Positions 26,297 through 34,775 are shown, counted from the stretch's first letter. The stretch: 64,000 nt of DNA from Azophilus sp965221755 (GCA_965221755.1 OZ244921.1:3286001-3350000); one strand, 5' to 3'. Notes: generated by a model from the sequence alone, not told the origin. Translations and numbers: made by a program.

Positions 26297-27607
26297 TCAG
26301 TTTGAGGATGCGCGCCGCTGCCGATAGCAAATCGGCAAGGTCGGCAGATTGCGGAGAATGAAGCTCGGCTCCGCCTCGGGGTTTGCGCCATCGGTGAGGC
26401 GGAAGTCCTCGAACCGATCCAACAGCGCCGCGAAGCCCAAATTCAGCTCCTGCCGCGCCAAGGGCGCGCCGATGCAGTGATGCACGCCGGAGCCGAAGGC
26501 GAGCTGCATGCCGGCCTTCCTGCGGTCGATGCGCACTTGGTCCGGATCCTGAAACTGCCGTTCGTCACGGTTGGCGGCGCCGAAGCGGAGCATGATGAGG
26601 CTGCCGGCGGCCAGCGGCACCCCGCCGAGTTCAGTGTCCCGCTGCACCAGTCGGGGCAGGCCCTGAACCGGCGCCTCCATGCGCAGGGCCTCTTCAACAA
26701 AGGTGCGAATGCGCCCCGCATCGCCGCGTATCTCCGCCTGCAGCCCCGGGTTGCGGCACAGCAGCAGCATGCCCCACCCGAAGGCGCTCGACGTGGTTTC
26801 ATGGCCCGCCACCAGGAACTGGTTGAGCACGCTCAAGGTCTCGCCGTGGGTCAGCAGCCGGTCCTCGTCCTCCAATCGGCTGTTTGCGAGTATGGTGATC
26901 ATGTCCTCGGCCGGCTCCCGGCGCCGGGCCTCCACCAGGGCGACCAGCAAGTTCTGCAGGTCCAGCGCCAGTTGCGCCCGGTGCAGCATCTGCTCAGGCG
27001 GCAGCGGCGACAGCCGCAGCCCGCCGGCCGCTGCCGTGGCCGCTTCGTCAAAGAACGCCCGCTCCGCAGCGGGTATGCCCAAGCGGTCGGCGATGATGCG
27101 CAGCGGCACCGGGAAGGCGAACGCGGACATGAAGTCCGTGGACATGAAGTCGGCCGATTCCGCATCGGCTCCCGCCGCCGCCATGCCTTCAATGCTGCGC
27201 TCGACCACCTCGCGCACGGTGGGCTCGCTCTTGCGAACCTCGGAGCCGGTGAACAATTGGGCAACCAAGGACCGATACTTGGTGTGCGCCGGCTCATCGA
27301 GGGTCAGCATGGTCGGCGGCAGGGGAATCATCTGCTTGCCCAGTTCGATGAGCTTGCGCTGCACGTCCGACGGCGCCTGCTGAAACAGGATTTTTCTGGC
27401 CCCGTCGAGAAAGTCGCCGAACTCGCTGGAGTAGGTGGCGGTGTCGCGAATGGCCTCCCGAATCAGGTCGTAGCGGGTGACGATGTAGGCGCCGAAGTTG
27501 GGTTCAAAGTGTACCGGCGCTTGATCGCGCAGGGTCTTGTAGGCCGCATAGGGATCAACCAGCGTGTCGTGGTCGAACAGCGATACGTCGGGTTGCGTCC
27601 GGCTCAT
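26297..27607 (-). CDS. Cytochrome P450, first of three
   Basis: 436-residue soluble class I bacterial P450. I-helix motif VAGHETTSSAFGW, K-helix ExxR in EEALRMEAP, and heme loop FGSGVHHCIGAPLAR with the iron-ligating Cys378. The start ATG overlaps the stop of the Rieske oxygenase gene (ATGA), so the two are translated together. No ferredoxin or reductase gene is adjacent. The pair suggests successive oxygenation of one substrate, probably an alicyclic or terpenoid compound (inference). Confidence 0.95.
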   Translation of the reverse strand: MSRTQPDVSLFDHDTLVDPYAAYKTLRDQAPVHFEPNFGAYIVTRYDLIREAIRDTATYSSEFGDFLDGARKILFQQAPSDVQRKLIELGKQMIPLPPTMLTLDEPAHTKYRSLVAQLFTGSEVRKSEPTVREVVERSIEGMAAAGADAESADFMSTDFMSAFAFPVPLRIIADRLGIPAAERAFFDEAATAAAGGLRLSPLPPEQMLHRAQLALDLQNLLVALVEARRREPAEDMITILANSRLEDEDRLLTHGETLSVLNQFLVAGHETTSSAFGWGMLLLCRNPGLQAEIRGDAGRIRTFVEEALRMEAPVQGLPRLVQRDTELGGVPLAAGSLIMLRFGAANRDERQFQDPDQVRIDRRKAGMQLAFGSGVHHCIGAPLARQELNLGFAALLDRFEDFRLTDGANPEAEPSFILRNLPTLPICYRQRRASSN

Positions 27608-28950
27608 TGCGCGTCGCTCCCCAGCCATTGGTTGAGCAGGCTGTGGAAGTGCCTGATCTTGGTCTCCTGGTAGTTGGCCAGCACCACCTCGTCGTATTGG
27701 GCGGCCTCCAGCCCCTTCTGCACCTGCGGCAGGTTGAAGGTGTCCTGCGTGAACACCTTGGCCAGCAGGCCCAGCTCCGGCGCGTTGGTCCAAGGCTCAT
27801 CGGCGTCAAGCAGGCGCATGGGCGCGGGGTCGGGGCGCTCGCCGGCGAAGGGGCTCAGGTAGTAGCACTCCATCAGGGACTGGTCGCAGCGGTTCCCATA
27901 AGGGCGGAAGCGATAGACGATGCGGTTGTAGCCGCCCCACGGATGGAAGTTGGGAAACAAGGTGTAGTATATGCTGTCGGAGAGGCAGGCGTCGGAAATC
28001 ACCACGTTGTCGCCGACGACGGGCTGCAGGGCAGCCCGCGAGCCCGCCGCCATCATGGCCCGGGCGGTGGTGCCCGGCGGCACTTTCGGCGCCGGGGGGT
28101 CGTCGATGTTGCGCATCATCACCGACTCGAACATCTCCTGCTCGCTTGGCTCATGGCGCAGATGCGGGCTCGGCGTGCCGTTCGGGGTGATGGCGCGGGA
28201 GAAGTTGCCCCAAGCGTCGTACTGGGAGTTCTCGTCGCCGATGCCGGCAAGTATCTGAGGGTGGGTGTGGATGACATGGAAGGCCTCCATGAAGGCCTCC
28301 TGGCAGACCTTCCAGTTGCAAAGCATAACCTTGCCCACATGCGCCTCAATGTAGCGCTCCTCCGGGCGCCAGACAGCGAAGTGGGCCGGCAGTTCGCCCA
28401 GGAAGTCCATCAAGGGTTCGGCCTCCATGTCCATGTTGATGAACACCCAGCCCCCCCAGGCTTCGCAGCGCACCGGCGTCAGCGTGAAGTCGCTGCGGTC
28501 GATTTGCGGGAAGTCCCACTCCGAGGTGACGCTGCGCAAGCTGCCGTCGAGATGCCAGCTAAAGCCGTGAAACGGACAAATGAAGCTCGCCGCGTGCCCT
28601 GCCCGGTCACAAAGGCGGCGTCCCCGATGACGGCAGACGTTGTGGTGCGCCCGGATGCCGTTGGCGGTGCGCGCCACGATGATCGAGTAGCGGCCGACGT
28701 CATACACCTGATGGTCGCCCACTTCGGGAATCTCCTCCTCCCGGCAAGCCATTTGCCAGACCCGGGGCCAGAGCCGCTCCATCTCCTGTTCATGGAACGC
28801 CTGGCTGGTGTAGCGCGTCACCGGCACACGGACCAACGGGGAACGGAAGACGTTCTCCAAGGTCAGGGTTGGCGGCGGCGGCACCGGGTCGCGGCTGATC
28901 AGCTCTTGGTAGCTGATGCCTTCGGAGCGCAGGTCTTCGGCTTCACTCAT
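27604..28950 (-). CDS. Rieske-type aromatic-ring-hydroxylating oxygenase, alpha subunit
   Basis: 448 residues. The Rieske [2Fe-2S] ligands are Cys106/His108 (CRHRG) and Cys125/His128 (CPFHGFSWH). The mononuclear iron site region is WKVCQEAFMEAFHVIHTHPQ. It belongs to the RHO alpha-subunit/phenylpropionate-dioxygenase superfamily. Start at the ATG at 28950 with a GAGG 9 bases upstream. No beta subunit is present, so a homotrimeric monooxygenase or demethylase-like enzyme is more likely than a classic two-subunit dioxygenase. Operon: small protein, this gene, P450, CMD protein. Confidence 0.94.
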   Translation of the reverse strand: MSEAEDLRSEGISYQELISRDPVPPPPTLTLENVFRSPLVRVPVTRYTSQAFHEQEMERLWPRVWQMACREEEIPEVGDHQVYDVGRYSIIVARTANGIRAHHNVCRHRGRRLCDRAGHAASFICPFHGFSWHLDGSLRSVTSEWDFPQIDRSDFTLTPVRCEAWGGWVFINMDMEAEPLMDFLGELPAHFAVWRPEERYIEAHVGKVMLCNWKVCQEAFMEAFHVIHTHPQILAGIGDENSQYDAWGNFSRAITPNGTPSPHLRHEPSEQEMFESVMMRNIDDPPAPKVPPGTTARAMMAAGSRAALQPVVGDNVVISDACLSDSIYYTLFPNFHPWGGYNRIVYRFRPYGNRCDQSLMECYYLSPFAGERPDPAPMRLLDADEPWTNAPELGLLAKVFTQDTFNLPQVQKGLEAAQYDEVVLANYQETKIRHFHSLLNQWLGSDAQ

Positions 28951-28999
28951 GACATGATCCTCAATGTTCTCGGTTGATTCACTGATGCAAGCTGGCGCT

Positions 29000-29212
29000 T
29001 CAGCCCCGATTGCGGCGGATGTTGTCGCTGTCGGGCAGCTGCGGTCCGCCGAGCCAAAGCAGCATGTGCGGGTCCGCAAAGCGCAGTTCCCCCGACAGAT
29101 GTTCGCCATCATAGCGAAAGATGCCTTTCAGGCCATTGCTGTCCACTTCGACAGCGCCTTCGCCCAACGCGCTGTAAACCGCGCCGGTGATTGGGTGCTT
29201 CAATTGCGCCAT
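29000..29212 (-). CDS. Small protein ahead of the Rieske-P450 operon
   Basis: 70 residues from the ATG at 29212: MAQLKHPITGAVYSALGEGA, then VEVDSNGLKGIFRYDGEHLS, then ADPHMLLWLGGPQLP. It ends 49 bp before the Rieske start. No family with a known job is recognised, but the compact conserved-looking sequence and its position as first gene of the operon argue that it is real. It may assist the oxygenase. A degenerate second copy of its central block lies just upstream. Confidence 0.6.
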   Translation of the reverse strand: MAQLKHPITGAVYSALGEGAVEVDSNGLKGIFRYDGEHLSGELRFADPHMLLWLGGPQLPDSDNIRRNRG

Positions 29213-29220
29213 GCCGTTCA

Positions 29221-29330
29221 ACTCGCTGGGTTTCCACTACCGGCCAATCATAGCGCAGAATGCCGCGCATCCCACTGCCATCGGCGCCGCCATGCATCCC
29301 GCCGCTCAGGTTCAATGCCATCTGAACCCG
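29221..29330 (-). pseudogene. Degenerate second copy of the small operon-leading protein
   Basis: The minus strand reads DGSGMRGILRYD, close to DSNGLKGIFRYD inside the intact 70-residue protein (29000-29212); the DNA around ATCATAGCG is also shared. The rest is not alignable by eye and there is no start. Looks like a decayed tandem duplicate. Confidence 0.35.
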
Positions 29331-29354
29331 CAAAAGAGCCTCGTAGATGGCATA

Positions 29355-29513
29355 ATGGCCCTCGCCGCCATTCGCCGCATCGCCAACGGCTATCCGTTCA
29401 AGGAGGTTCAGGCGCCGATCATCGCGGCCGGCGAATTGACGGACGAGCACCTCAAGGGCTGCCGGGAGTTGGGGCTGGCGATGGCCTTGGGGCTGGAGAT
29501 GGGTCTGTTCTGA
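29355..29513 (+). CDS. Possible 52-residue small protein
   Basis: ATG at 29355 opens MALAAIRRIANGYPFKEVQA, then PIIAAGELTDEHLKGCRELG and LAMALGLEMGLF. The composition is protein-like and the same frame is open upstream, so this could also be the C-terminal remnant of a larger gene. No ribosome site. It ends 39 bp before the selenoprotein start. Confidence 0.3.
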   Translation: MALAAIRRIANGYPFKEVQAPIIAAGELTDEHLKGCRELGLAMALGLEMGLF

Positions 29514-29552
29514 ACCGCAACGCCCCCCGGGGGCAATCACGGAGTCAACCGC

Positions 29553-29783
29553 ATGGACATCTCGATCACCTACTGCGGCGTCTGAAACTACAAGCCTCAC
29601 GCGGTCAGTTTGGCCGCCCGACTGGAGGCCGAATTCGGCGTCTCCTGCCAGCTCGTTGAAGGCGGCGGCGGCGTGTTCGACGTGGTGGTGGATGGGGCGC
29701 TGCTGCATTCCAAGAGGCAATGCGCCGACCAATTCCCGGATGAGGACAAGCTGGTCCAAGTCATCAAGGCCCGAGGCTGCTAA
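29553..29783 (+). CDS. SelW/Rdx-family selenoprotein with in-frame TGA read as selenocysteine
   Basis: 76-residue thioredoxin-like redox protein. From the ATG at 29553 (GGAG eight bases upstream) the frame reads MDISITYCGV, then TGA (29583-29585), then NYKPHAVSLAARLEAEFGV, then LVEGGGGVFDVVVDGALLHS and a normal TAA. The TGA falls exactly on the second active-site position of the SelW/SelT/SelH CxxU motif (Cys-Gly-Val-Sec), and the downstream E-G-GG-F-V-DG-L-SK blocks match the family. A gene finder that treats TGA as stop misses it. A stable stem-loop follows the TGA (listed separately). Decoding needs SelA, SelB, SelC and SelD elsewhere in the genome. Confidence 0.88.
29594..29629 (+). promoter_or_regulatory. 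Putative bacterial SECIS hairpin
   Basis: Starting eight bases after the TGA (29583-29585), inside the coding region as in bacteria: inner stem GCGGTC (29601-29606)/GGCCGC (29612-29617) with loop AGTTT, one G-U pair; outer stem GCCTC (29594-29598)/GAGGC (29625-29629). Would recruit SelB with Sec-tRNA. Confidence 0.6.
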
Positions 29784-29857
29784 ACCTCATCTCATTCCGA
29801 CGGGACATCCGGGAGGCGCAATGGGAGCGGGTGGGTGGATGAGGGCCAAACCGGTTG

Positions 29858-29885
29858 TTGTGTACCTCCAGCGGAATCCTATAAT
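29858..29885 (+). promoter_or_regulatory. Promoter giving a probable leaderless DUF1640 transcript
   Basis: -35 TTGTGT (29858-29863), 16-bp spacer, -10 TATAAT (29880-29885), then six bases to the ATG at 29892. Same TATAAT-N6-start geometry as at 21505 and at recQ. Confidence 0.6.
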
Positions 29886-29891
29886 CGAATT

Positions 29892-30143
29892 ATGTCCGAG
29901 GCCATCGCATTCGATACACACCGCTTCGTGAAGCGCTTGACGAAGAGTGGCTTTACTGAGACGCAAGCCGAAACCTTGGCTGAGGAGCATGTCGAACTGC
30001 TCAATTCCAACCTCGCCACCAAGACGGACATCGCCAAGGTAAGGGCTGAAATCGCAGCTATTAGAGCCGATCTCGTGAAGTGGCTGTTCGGTGCTCTGAT
30101 CGCCCAAGGTGGACTGATCGTCGCCTTGGTCAAGTTGCTTTAG
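29892..30143 (+). CDS. DUF1640/CCDC90-like coiled-coil membrane protein
   Basis: 83 residues: an N-terminal helix (FDTHRFVKRLTKSGFTETQA), a central coiled coil (LATKTDIAKVRAEIAAIRAD) and a single C-terminal membrane helix (WLFGALIAQGGLIVALVKLL). This is the usual pattern of the small DUF1640 proteins, which are frequent in proteobacteria and related to mitochondrial MCUR1/CCDC90. Start at 29892 is chosen because of the promoter geometry and family start. Function unknown. Confidence 0.8.
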   Translation: MSEAIAFDTHRFVKRLTKSGFTETQAETLAEEHVELLNSNLATKTDIAKVRAEIAAIRADLVKWLFGALIAQGGLIVALVKLL

Positions 30144-30238
30144 TTGCCGGGCGAACCCACGGCGCCACTCGCCCCGCAACGCGGAAACGATCGGCAGGCG
30201 AACGGCCAAGGCAGCCGGGAACAAGCCGCCGATGAAGC

Positions 30239-30538
30239 ATGAGAGCAATTCACGTCTTAATGCCTGCTTACAATCCGGGCGAAGTCATCATAGACGTCGT
30301 CGAACGGACAAGACGCTACGCCGCCGCCATTGTGATCGTCGATGACGGTTGCAACGCTGACAACCGCGCTTACTTGGAACGTTGCTCGCATCACCCCGAC
30401 GTCTCGCTGCTCACACATGCCGACAACCGCGGCAAGGGCTTTGCGCTGATGACCGGTATCGAGTGCTGCCTCATCGGCCCCGGCTCAGTGGAAGCGGCTG
30501 GTATCGACGCAAGGCAAGGTTCCGATCCACCTAGTTGA
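30239..30538 (+). pseudogene. Truncated family 2 glycosyltransferase
   Basis: The first 75 codons are a normal GT2 N-terminus: IHVLMPAYNPGEVIIDVVER, then AAAIVIVDDGCNADNRAYLE and HADNRGKGFALMTGIE. The homology then stops at about 30465 and the frame runs into unrelated sequence. The catalytic DxD region and acceptor half are gone, so no activity is expected. Confidence 0.7.
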
Positions 30539-30590
30539 AGCAACCGAAGGCAAGCAGCTTTTGGGATACTTCCACATCCGTCGTGAATGA
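30483..30590 (+). pseudogene. Orphan C-terminal tail of an unknown protein
   Basis: In a frame different from the glycosyltransferase remnant the sequence reads AQWKRLVSTQGKVPIHLVEA, then TEGKQLLGYFHIRRE and TGA. It looks like a genuine protein end joined to the truncated glycosyltransferase. No family recognised. Confidence 0.3.
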
Positions 30591-30680
30591 ACTGAGGCAA
30601 AGGCGATGAGACAGATGAGGCCGGAGACCGGAGAGGAGAGACCGAAGGGAGCGTACACCGACTTGCGAATCTCAAGTAAG

Positions 30681-32849
30681 ATGTTCCCTGTCATGCTTGG
30701 ATCACCCATACGCGCATTATCCGCCAGCCTGCTGGCCGCAGCGTGCGCCGCCTGTTCCCCCAACTCTCCCAACCCGACCGATCCCAAGGAGGTCCCGGCC
30801 GAGATGTCCGAAACGAACCCACTGCTCACGTCGAGCGCCCTACCTTTTGAGTATCCGCCGTTCGACCGCATCGAACCGGCGCATTTCCCGCCCGCCTTCG
30901 AGGCCGGCATGGCGGAGCATCTGGCCGAAATCGACAACATCACCGTCCAAGCGGAGGCGCCGACCTTCGACAACACGCTGGTTCAGCTCGAATTGGCCGG
31001 GGAAACGCTCGATCGAGTGGTCAGCGTGTTTTTCGGACTCAAGTCGGCGCACACCAACGACGCGCTCAGTGAAATAGAAGCCAAGGTCGCGCCCAAGCTG
31101 GCCGAGCACCGGGATCGCATCTTCCTCAACGCCGCTTTGTTCAAGCGCATCCAAGACGTTTACCGTGCCCGGGACGCACTTGAGCTTGAACCCGAATCGC
31201 TGCGCTTGGTCGAGGAGACCCACCGCGCCTTCGTGCGCGCCGGCGCCAAGCTGTCGGAAGCGGAAAAGGCGTCGTTGCGGGTCGCCAACTCCGAGTTGGC
31301 CGAACTGCGGACCCAGTTCAGCCAGAACGTGCTGAGCGAGGTGAACGACTCGTTCGTCATCGTCCACAGCCGAGGGGAGCTGAATGGCTTAAGCGAGGCG
31401 CAAATCGAGACGGCCGCCAAGGATGCCGAGTCCCGCGGCCTGGAAGGCAAGTTCGTCATTCCGCTGCTGAACACCACTCAGCAGCCCCTGCTTTCCGAAC
31501 TTGAGAACCGGGAGCTGCGCGAAAAGCTGCTGCAGCGCTCAATGGAGCGCGGCAGCCAAGGCGGCGATTACGACAACCGCGAGATTGTCAGCCGCACCGC
31601 GGAGCTGCGGGCCAAGCGGGCCCAACTGCTGGGTTTCGCCAACCACGCGGCATACGTCCTCGACGACGAAACCGCCGGCACCGTCCAAGCCGTGAACGAG
31701 CGGCTGGCATCGCTGACGCCGGCCGCCGTGGCCAACGCCAAGCGCGAGGCGGGCGAACTGCAAACCGTCGTGGACAACATGGGCGGCGGCTTCAAGCTCG
31801 CCGCTTGGGACTGGGACTTCCACGCCGAAAAGCTGCGCCGGGAGCGCTACGCCTTTGACGAATCGCAGCTGCGGCCCTATCTGGAGCTGGAGAGTGTGCT
31901 GTTCAACGGCCTGTTCTTCGCCGCCAGCCAAATTTACGGCATCACGCTCAAGGAGCGTTTCGACCTGCCGACGTACCATGAGGACGTGCGGGTCTTTGAC
32001 GTCCTCGACCATGACGGCTCAGCGCTTGGGCTGTTCATCTTCGACGCCTACGCCCGCGAATCGAAGCGCGGCGGCGCTTGGATGAGCCACTACGTCACCC
32101 AATCCCGCCTGCTGGGCAAGCGGCCGGTCGTTGCGAACCACCTCAACATCCCCGAACCAACGCAAGGGGAGCCGACGCTGCTCACGTTCACCGAGGTCAT
32201 CACCGCCTTCCACGAATTCGGCCACGCGCTGCACGGACTGTTCTCGGACGTGAACCACCCCGCTTTCAGCGGCACCAACGTGCCCCGCGACTTCGTGGAG
32301 TACCCCTCCCAGCTGAATGAGATGTGGGCCACTTGGCCGGCCGTGCTGGCCAACTACGCCAAGCACCACGAAACCGGGGAACCCATGCCGAAGGGTCTGC
32401 TGGAACGGGTGCTCAGCGCCGAGCGGTTCAACCAAGGCTACGCCACCACCGAGTACCTGGCGGCGGCGCTCATCGACCAGGCCCTGCACCAGCTGGCGCC
32501 GGGCGAGGCTCCCGCAGCCGAGGATGTCCTGGCGTTCGAGGCCCAAGCCCTCGCCACTGCCGGTGCGGACTTGGCCACGGTGCCGCCACGCTACCGCCTG
32601 CCCTACTTCTCCCACATCATGAGCGGCTACTCGGCTGGCTATTACGCCTACATCTGGAGCGAAGTGCTGGACGCCGACACCGAGCAGTGGTTCCGCGAAA
32701 ACGGAGGCATGACCCGCGCCAACGGCCAGCGCTTCCGTGACGCCCTGCTGTCGCGGGGCGGCAGCGAGGACGCCATGACGCTGTTCCGCAACTTCATTGG
32801 CCGCGAGCCGAGCATCGAGCCGTTGCTTGAGCGGCGGGGGCTGAACTGA
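30681..32849 (+). CDS. M3-family oligopeptidase/dipeptidyl carboxypeptidase, lipoprotein form
   Basis: 722-residue zinc peptidase related to Dcp and OpdA. Zinc motif FHEFGHALHGLFSDV near residue 511, preceded by LLTFTEVITA and followed by PRDFVEYPSQLNEMW, all typical. The N-terminus has a hydrophobic stretch ending in LLAAACAAC, a likely lipobox with Cys about residue 22, so the enzyme is probably a periplasmic lipoprotein. Start is either ATG 30681 or ATG 30693; neither has a strong ribosome site. It would trim short peptides. It converges on recQ. Confidence 0.93.
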   Translation: MFPVMLGSPIRALSASLLAAACAACSPNSPNPTDPKEVPAEMSETNPLLTSSALPFEYPPFDRIEPAHFPPAFEAGMAEHLAEIDNITVQAEAPTFDNTLVQLELAGETLDRVVSVFFGLKSAHTNDALSEIEAKVAPKLAEHRDRIFLNAALFKRIQDVYRARDALELEPESLRLVEETHRAFVRAGAKLSEAEKASLRVANSELAELRTQFSQNVLSEVNDSFVIVHSRGELNGLSEAQIETAAKDAESRGLEGKFVIPLLNTTQQPLLSELENRELREKLLQRSMERGSQGGDYDNREIVSRTAELRAKRAQLLGFANHAAYVLDDETAGTVQAVNERLASLTPAAVANAKREAGELQTVVDNMGGGFKLAAWDWDFHAEKLRRERYAFDESQLRPYLELESVLFNGLFFAASQIYGITLKERFDLPTYHEDVRVFDVLDHDGSALGLFIFDAYARESKRGGAWMSHYVTQSRLLGKRPVVANHLNIPEPTQGEPTLLTFTEVITAFHEFGHALHGLFSDVNHPAFSGTNVPRDFVEYPSQLNEMWATWPAVLANYAKHHETGEPMPKGLLERVLSAERFNQGYATTEYLAAALIDQALHQLAPGEAPAAEDVLAFEAQALATAGADLATVPPRYRLPYFSHIMSGYSAGYYAYIWSEVLDADTEQWFRENGGMTRANGQRFRDALLSRGGSEDAMTLFRNFIGREPSIEPLLERRGLN

Positions 32850-32933
32850 GCGGCGCGAGCTTTTGACCTCCCCCTCCATTGAACTCCATTGAAGGTCGCG
32901 GCGCGAGCTGAAGCTTTCGACGACGCAGGCGCT

Positions 32934-34763
32934 CTAACTCATGTTCGAATGCTCGGCAATGACCGCAAGAAAGGCCTCGCCGTATCGCTTGAGCTTGGTT
33001 TCGCCGACGCCGTGCAAGGCCAGCATCGCCTCTTGCGAATCGGGCCGGGAATGCGCAAACGCCTTGAGCGTTGCGTCGTGGAAGATGACGTAGGGCGGCA
33101 CGCCGGCCTCGTCAGCCAACTCGATTCGCCGCGCCTTGAGGGCCTGCCATAGCGGCTCGTCGGCGGCGTTGACCGCGTAGGCCTGCGGGCGTGGAGCGGC
33201 ATTGCGCTTGGGCTTGTCGATGCGGACCTCCTCGCGCAGCTCAAGGCGCTGCTCGCCGCGCAGCAGGGGCCGAGCTTGCGGGGTCAGCATCAGGGCGCCA
33301 AAGCGCTCGGCCTCCACGCGGGCGAAGCCGCGCACCACCACCTGCCGGGCGACGGAGCGCCACTGGCGGTCGGAGAAGTCCGCGCCGATGCCATAGGTGG
33401 ACAAGCGTTCGTGCCGATGCTGGCGCACCTTGGCGGTGTCCTTGCCGCGCAGCACGTCGATCACGTGGGCGGCGCCAAAGCGCTCGCCGGTGCGATGGAT
33501 GCAGGACAGGAACTTCTGCGCCGCCACCGTGCCGTCCCAGGTCTTAGGAGGATTGATGCAGATGTCGCAGTTGCCGCACGGCCCCGCGTAATCCTCGCCG
33601 AAATAGGACAGCAGCGCCGTGCGTCGGCAAGCGGTGACCTCGCACCAGCCGAGCAGCGCATCGAGCCGGGCCCGCTCAATGCGCTTGTGCCGCTCGTCCG
33701 CCTCGGACCGATCGGCCATCTGCCGCAGCCGCACCACGTCCTGCAGCCCGTAGCTCATCCAAGCCTCGGCGGGCAGTCCGTCGCGCCCCGCCCGTCCGGT
33801 TTCCTGGTAGTAGGCCTCCACGCTCTTCGGCAAGTCGGCGTGGGCCACGAAGCGTACGTCCGGCTTGTCAATGCCCATGCCGAAGGCGACCGTGGCGACG
33901 ATGACCACCCCGTCGTCGCGTTGAAAACGGTTTTGGTGCCGCTGGCGCACGTCGCTGGGCAGGCCGGCGTGATAGGGCAGCGCAGCGAAGCCCGCATCCG
34001 CCAACTGCTGCGCCGTCTCCTCCACCTTGCGCCTTGAGAGGCAATAGACGATGCCCGCCTCATCCCGATGGCCGTCAAGAAACGCCTGCAAGTTCGCGCC
34101 GGGGCCGCCCTTCATCCGCACCCGATAGCAAATGTTGGGCCGGTCGAAGCCGCTGATGAAGCGCCGGGGCTCGATGAGCGCCAAGCGGGAGGCGATCTCC
34201 TCCCTGGTGCGCAGGTCGGCGGTGGCGGTCAGCGCCATGCGCGGCACGCCGGGAAAGCGCTCCGCCAGCACGTCCAGCTCCAAGTAGTCCTGGCGAAAGT
34301 CGTGGCCCCATTGGGAGACGCAATGCGCCTCGTCGATGGCGATGAGCGCCACATCCAAGCCGCGCAGCAGCTCCAAGGTGCCGGATTCCCCGCTCAGCAG
34401 CCGCTCCGGCGCCAGATACAACAAGTCCAGCTCGCCGCGCGCGAGCGCCCCCTCGATCTCCCGCTGTTCGTGAAAGGGCACGCTGGAGTTGAGGAACGCC
34501 GCCGCCACTCCGAGCTGGCGCAACGCCTGCACCTGATCCTGCATCAGCGCGATCAGCGGAGAGACGACGATGCCCACTCCCGGGCGCAACATGGCCGGAA
34601 TCTGGTAGCACAGCGACTTGCCGCCGCCGGTCGGCATCAGCACCAGCGAATCCCGGCCATCAAGAGCGGACTCGATGACTTCAAGCTGCCCGGGACGAAA
34701 CTCAGGATAGCCGTAAACGCGGCGCAGCAGCGCACGGGCGCTTTGGGTGAGGTTGGGGTCCAC
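32934..34763 (-). CDS. recQ: ATP-dependent DNA helicase RecQ
   Basis: 609-residue 3'-5' helicase of recombination and fork repair. Order: helicase core with RPGQLEVIESALDGRD (Q/0 motif), LMPTGGGKS (Walker A), IDEAHCVSQWGHDFR (DEAH and aromatic-rich loop), FGMGIDKPDVR, YYQETGRAGRDG; then the zinc cysteines (CRRTALLSYFGE, CGNCDIC), the RQC winged helix (FLSCIHRTGERFGAAHVIDV) and a C-terminal HRDC domain. Start taken as the GTG at 34763 (VDPNLTQSARALLRRVYG) because the TATAAT box sits six bases before it; the frame stays open up to 34838. Confidence 0.95.
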   Translation of the reverse strand: MDPNLTQSARALLRRVYGYPEFRPGQLEVIESALDGRDSLVLMPTGGGKSLCYQIPAMLRPGVGIVVSPLIALMQDQVQALRQLGVAAAFLNSSVPFHEQREIEGALARGELDLLYLAPERLLSGESGTLELLRGLDVALIAIDEAHCVSQWGHDFRQDYLELDVLAERFPGVPRMALTATADLRTREEIASRLALIEPRRFISGFDRPNICYRVRMKGGPGANLQAFLDGHRDEAGIVYCLSRRKVEETAQQLADAGFAALPYHAGLPSDVRQRHQNRFQRDDGVVIVATVAFGMGIDKPDVRFVAHADLPKSVEAYYQETGRAGRDGLPAEAWMSYGLQDVVRLRQMADRSEADERHKRIERARLDALLGWCEVTACRRTALLSYFGEDYAGPCGNCDICINPPKTWDGTVAAQKFLSCIHRTGERFGAAHVIDVLRGKDTAKVRQHRHERLSTYGIGADFSDRQWRSVARQVVVRGFARVEAERFGALMLTPQARPLLRGEQRLELREEVRIDKPKRNAAPRPQAYAVNAADEPLWQALKARRIELADEAGVPPYVIFHDATLKAFAHSRPDSQEAMLALHGVGETKLKRYGEAFLAVIAEHSNMS

Positions 34764-34769
34764 GAACCG

Positions 34770-34775
34770 ATTATA
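34770..34775 (-). promoter_or_regulatory. -10 box giving a probable leaderless recQ transcript
   Basis: On the minus strand TATAAT (34775 to 34770), then six bases, then the GTG start. -35 is weak (TTCCGC, about 18-bp spacing). Third example of TATAAT-N6-start in the window. Confidence 0.5.

Noticed and set aside
33276..34037. Plus-strand frames inside recQ
   Set aside because: Antisense shadows; recQ motifs are complete on the minus strand.
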